Assembly (NCBI RefSeq): GCF_003634575.1
Contig: NZ_RBLJ01000004.1
Span: 496,001 to 560,000 of the forward strand
Direction of reading: 5' to 3'
Source: Photorhabdus asymbiotica
GTDB taxonomy: Bacteria > Pseudomonadota > Gammaproteobacteria > Enterobacterales > Enterobacteriaceae
Length of the DNA stretch: 64,000 bases
Shown in pieces: positions 62,728 to 64,000 of the stretch. Position numbers and translations under genes: made by a program. Within the stretch, counting starts at the first letter, position 1. Every line of letters begins with the position of its first letter. The notes under the pieces are model-generated. The model was not told the origin of the DNA, ran no database searches, and was given only the letters and a program-made list of their open reading frames with translations.

Positions 62728-63715
62728 GGTTAACTTTCCCCCGGAAAACATAATAGCTCCAATAGGTATAAGCCAGGATCACTGGAATGATAAGCAGGGC
62801 ACCGACCAGCATAAAACCTAAACTCTGTTGTGGCGCTGCTGCGGTTTCGTAGCTGATTGCTGGTGGGATCAAGTTAGGCCAGATACTGATACCTAATCCA
62901 CTGTAGCCAAGGAAAATCAGCAATAGTGCTAACAAAAACGGTGTGTAGTGTGCTCTGCGTCTGACTGAATGCAATAATTTCCAACCGGACCAGACAACTA
63001 ACAGCGGCACAGGAAGGAAGAACAACAAATTAGGTAAGCTAAACCAGCGTTCGGCAATTGCTGGATGAGTTAATGGTGTCCATAAACTGATAATAGCGAT
63101 AACACCCAGCATCAGAAAAATGAGCGGGCGGGCGACATGGTACATCTCCTGTTGTAGGTGGCCTTCAGTTTTCATAATCAGCCAGCCACAGCCTAACAGC
63201 GCGTAGGCAATGAGCAGCCCAAAACCGCAGAACAGTGGAAAGGGTGAGAACCAGTCAAAAGGTCCTCCCGTATAAGTACGGTTTTCAACGGGGAACCCCT
63301 GTATAAAGGCACCCACGACCACCCCCTGAACGAATGTGGCAATAACCGAGCCACTGATAAAGGCTTTGTCCCAGATATGGCGGTGTTCAGGGGATGATTT
63401 GAAACGAAACTCAAAAGCGACACCGCGGAATATCAGGCCGAATAACATTAATGTCAGAGGAATCGCCAGTGCATCAAGGATAACGGCATAAGCCAGAGGA
63501 AAAGCACCGAATAAACCCGCTCCTCCAAGTACCAGCCAGGTTTCGTTACCGTCCCAGACGGGGGCAACGCTGTTCATCATTAAATCGCGGTCGCTGCTAT
63601 TTTTCACCGTGGGATAGAGCAGTCCAATGCCAAGATCAAAACCATCCATCACAATGTACATCATGGTACTGAACACAATGATGATGAACCAAATTAACGG
63701 CAGATCAATACCCAT
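62708..63715 (-). CDS. Cytochrome bd-type ubiquinol oxidase subunit II (CydB/CioB)
   Basis: A 335-residue subunit II with eight or nine membrane segments. Family runs: VMDGFDLGIGLLYPTVKNSS, MNSVAPVWDGNETWLVLGGA, GLIFRGVAFEFRFKS, and GGPFDWFSPFPLFCGFGLLI. The short length and sequence point to the CioB / cyanide-insensitive branch rather than CydB of the E. coli cydAB operon (379). It reduces O2 to water at the inner membrane with subunit I upstream (starts overlap by 11 bp) and the DUF2474 protein downstream. Such oxidases resist cyanide and nitric oxide. Confidence 0.92.
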   Translation of the reverse strand: MGIDLPLIWFIIIVFSTMMYIVMDGFDLGIGLLYPTVKNSSDRDLMMNSVAPVWDGNETWLVLGGAGLFGAFPLAYAVILDALAIPLTLMLFGLIFRGVAFEFRFKSSPEHRHIWDKAFISGSVIATFVQGVVVGAFIQGFPVENRTYTGGPFDWFSPFPLFCGFGLLIAYALLGCGWLIMKTEGHLQQEMYHVARPLIFLMLGVIAIISLWTPLTHPAIAERWFSLPNLLFFLPVPLLVVWSGWKLLHSVRRRAHYTPFLLALLLIFLGYSGLGISIWPNLIPPAISYETAAAPQQSLGFMLVGALLIIPVILAYTYWSYYVFRGKVNHEQGYH

Positions 63716-64000
63716 TTTCTAACTCCTCTTTGGGTCCTTTACGGATAAGTTTCATCATATAGGCGTAACCCACACCAAATACTGAACTGTAAACCACGAT
63801 AAAAAGCAGCAGACTGATGCTCATATGCATTTCACCGTGTGCAGATACGGCATCTTTAGTGCGTAATAGACCGTAAACTACCCACGGCTGGCGGCCTATT
63901 TCGGTGGTAAACCAACCAGCAAGAATGGCTATCAGGCCAGAAGGTGCCATCAAAAACATAAAACGCAGGAAGGCTCTTGATTGATAAAGCCGCTTTTTAT
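63705..64000 (-). CDS. Cytochrome bd-type oxidase subunit I (CydA/CioA), C-terminal part (5' end outside window)
   Basis: The frame is open on the minus strand from 64000 to a stop at 63705, giving ~98 residues. They show two membrane segments (LMAPSGLIAILAGWFTTEIG and ISLLLFIVVYSSVFGVGYAY) and GRQPWVVYGLLRTKDAVS, a conserved CydA/CioA signature. It is the quinol-oxidising, heme-carrying subunit. It overlaps subunit II, as usual for this operon. Confidence 0.93.
   Translation of the reverse strand, partial: KKRLYQSRAFLRFMFLMAPSGLIAILAGWFTTEIGRQPWVVYGLLRTKDAVSAHGEMHMSISLLLFIVVYSSVFGVGYAYMMKLIRKGPKEELENGY

Overview
The window looks like a chromosomal segment of Photorhabdus or a very close relative (Morganellaceae, Enterobacterales). 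The grounds are E. coli-like core genes (wrbA, cycA, pgsA, uvrC, uvrY, aqpZ, phoH), a cluster of PAS4-type LuxR 'solo' regulators of the sort Photorhabdus carries in large numbers, a type III effector of the VopS/Fic kind, NRPS pieces, and at least sixteen full or deleted copies of the ~127-bp ERIC repeat, whose density is typical of Photorhabdus genomes. The species call is inference.

Layout. 1-3.3 kb: end of putP, wrbA, cycA, tRNA-Lys(CTT). 3.4-9.4 kb: a DUF1240-like membrane protein with an ERIC-derived start, an Ail/OmpX protein and a D-serine locus (dsdC, dsdX, dsdA). 9.6-14.3 kb: a two-HKD phospholipase D, then a flavin ene-reductase, a SnoaL-like protein and an Rrf2 regulator that share a candidate operator. 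14.4-17.9 kb: a LacI regulator divergent from an ascorbate-type PTS (EIIA, EIIB, EIIC). 18.2-19.7 kb and 29.5-35.1 kb: three copies of a PAS4-LuxR A-B-C gene block in different states of decay. Between them (20-29 kb): a hairpin-rich repeat, a duplicated 5' piece of yhfS beside a FimB-like recombinase, and a yhfZ-Y-X-php-yhfU-T-S operon lacking yhfW.

35.5-38.1 kb: a three-repeat type I-F CRISPR array, a DUF29 gene and a VopS-like Fic effector with its chaperone, set directly downstream of the pgsA-tRNA(Gly-Cys-Leu) operon. 38.2-45.7 kb: core genes (three tRNAs, pgsA, uvrC, uvrY), two uspF-like genes around a small membrane protein, and aqpZ. 45.7-51.6 kb: an IS605-type tnpB relic followed by an unrecognised, partly broken gene set: methyltransferase/guanylate-kinase chimera, NDP-kinase-like protein, nucleotidyltransferase with an in-frame stop, glutamine-amidotransferase-like pseudogene, SDR and DMT exporter. 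51.8-64 kb: EndA nuclease with an Ada-like zinc-binding tail, phoH behind a Pho box, an internally deleted NRPS, a Fur-boxed siderophore-interacting reductase, an orphan NarX/Q-like kinase and a CioAB/CydAB bd-type oxidase.

The most unusual material is the 46.3-51.6 kb gene set, which looks like a small-molecule or nucleotide-modifying pathway in decay; the block-duplicated PAS4-LuxR family; and the repeated use of ERIC elements as new gene starts or ends. No tool was run. Motifs, alignments and specificity codes were read by eye against remembered family sequences.
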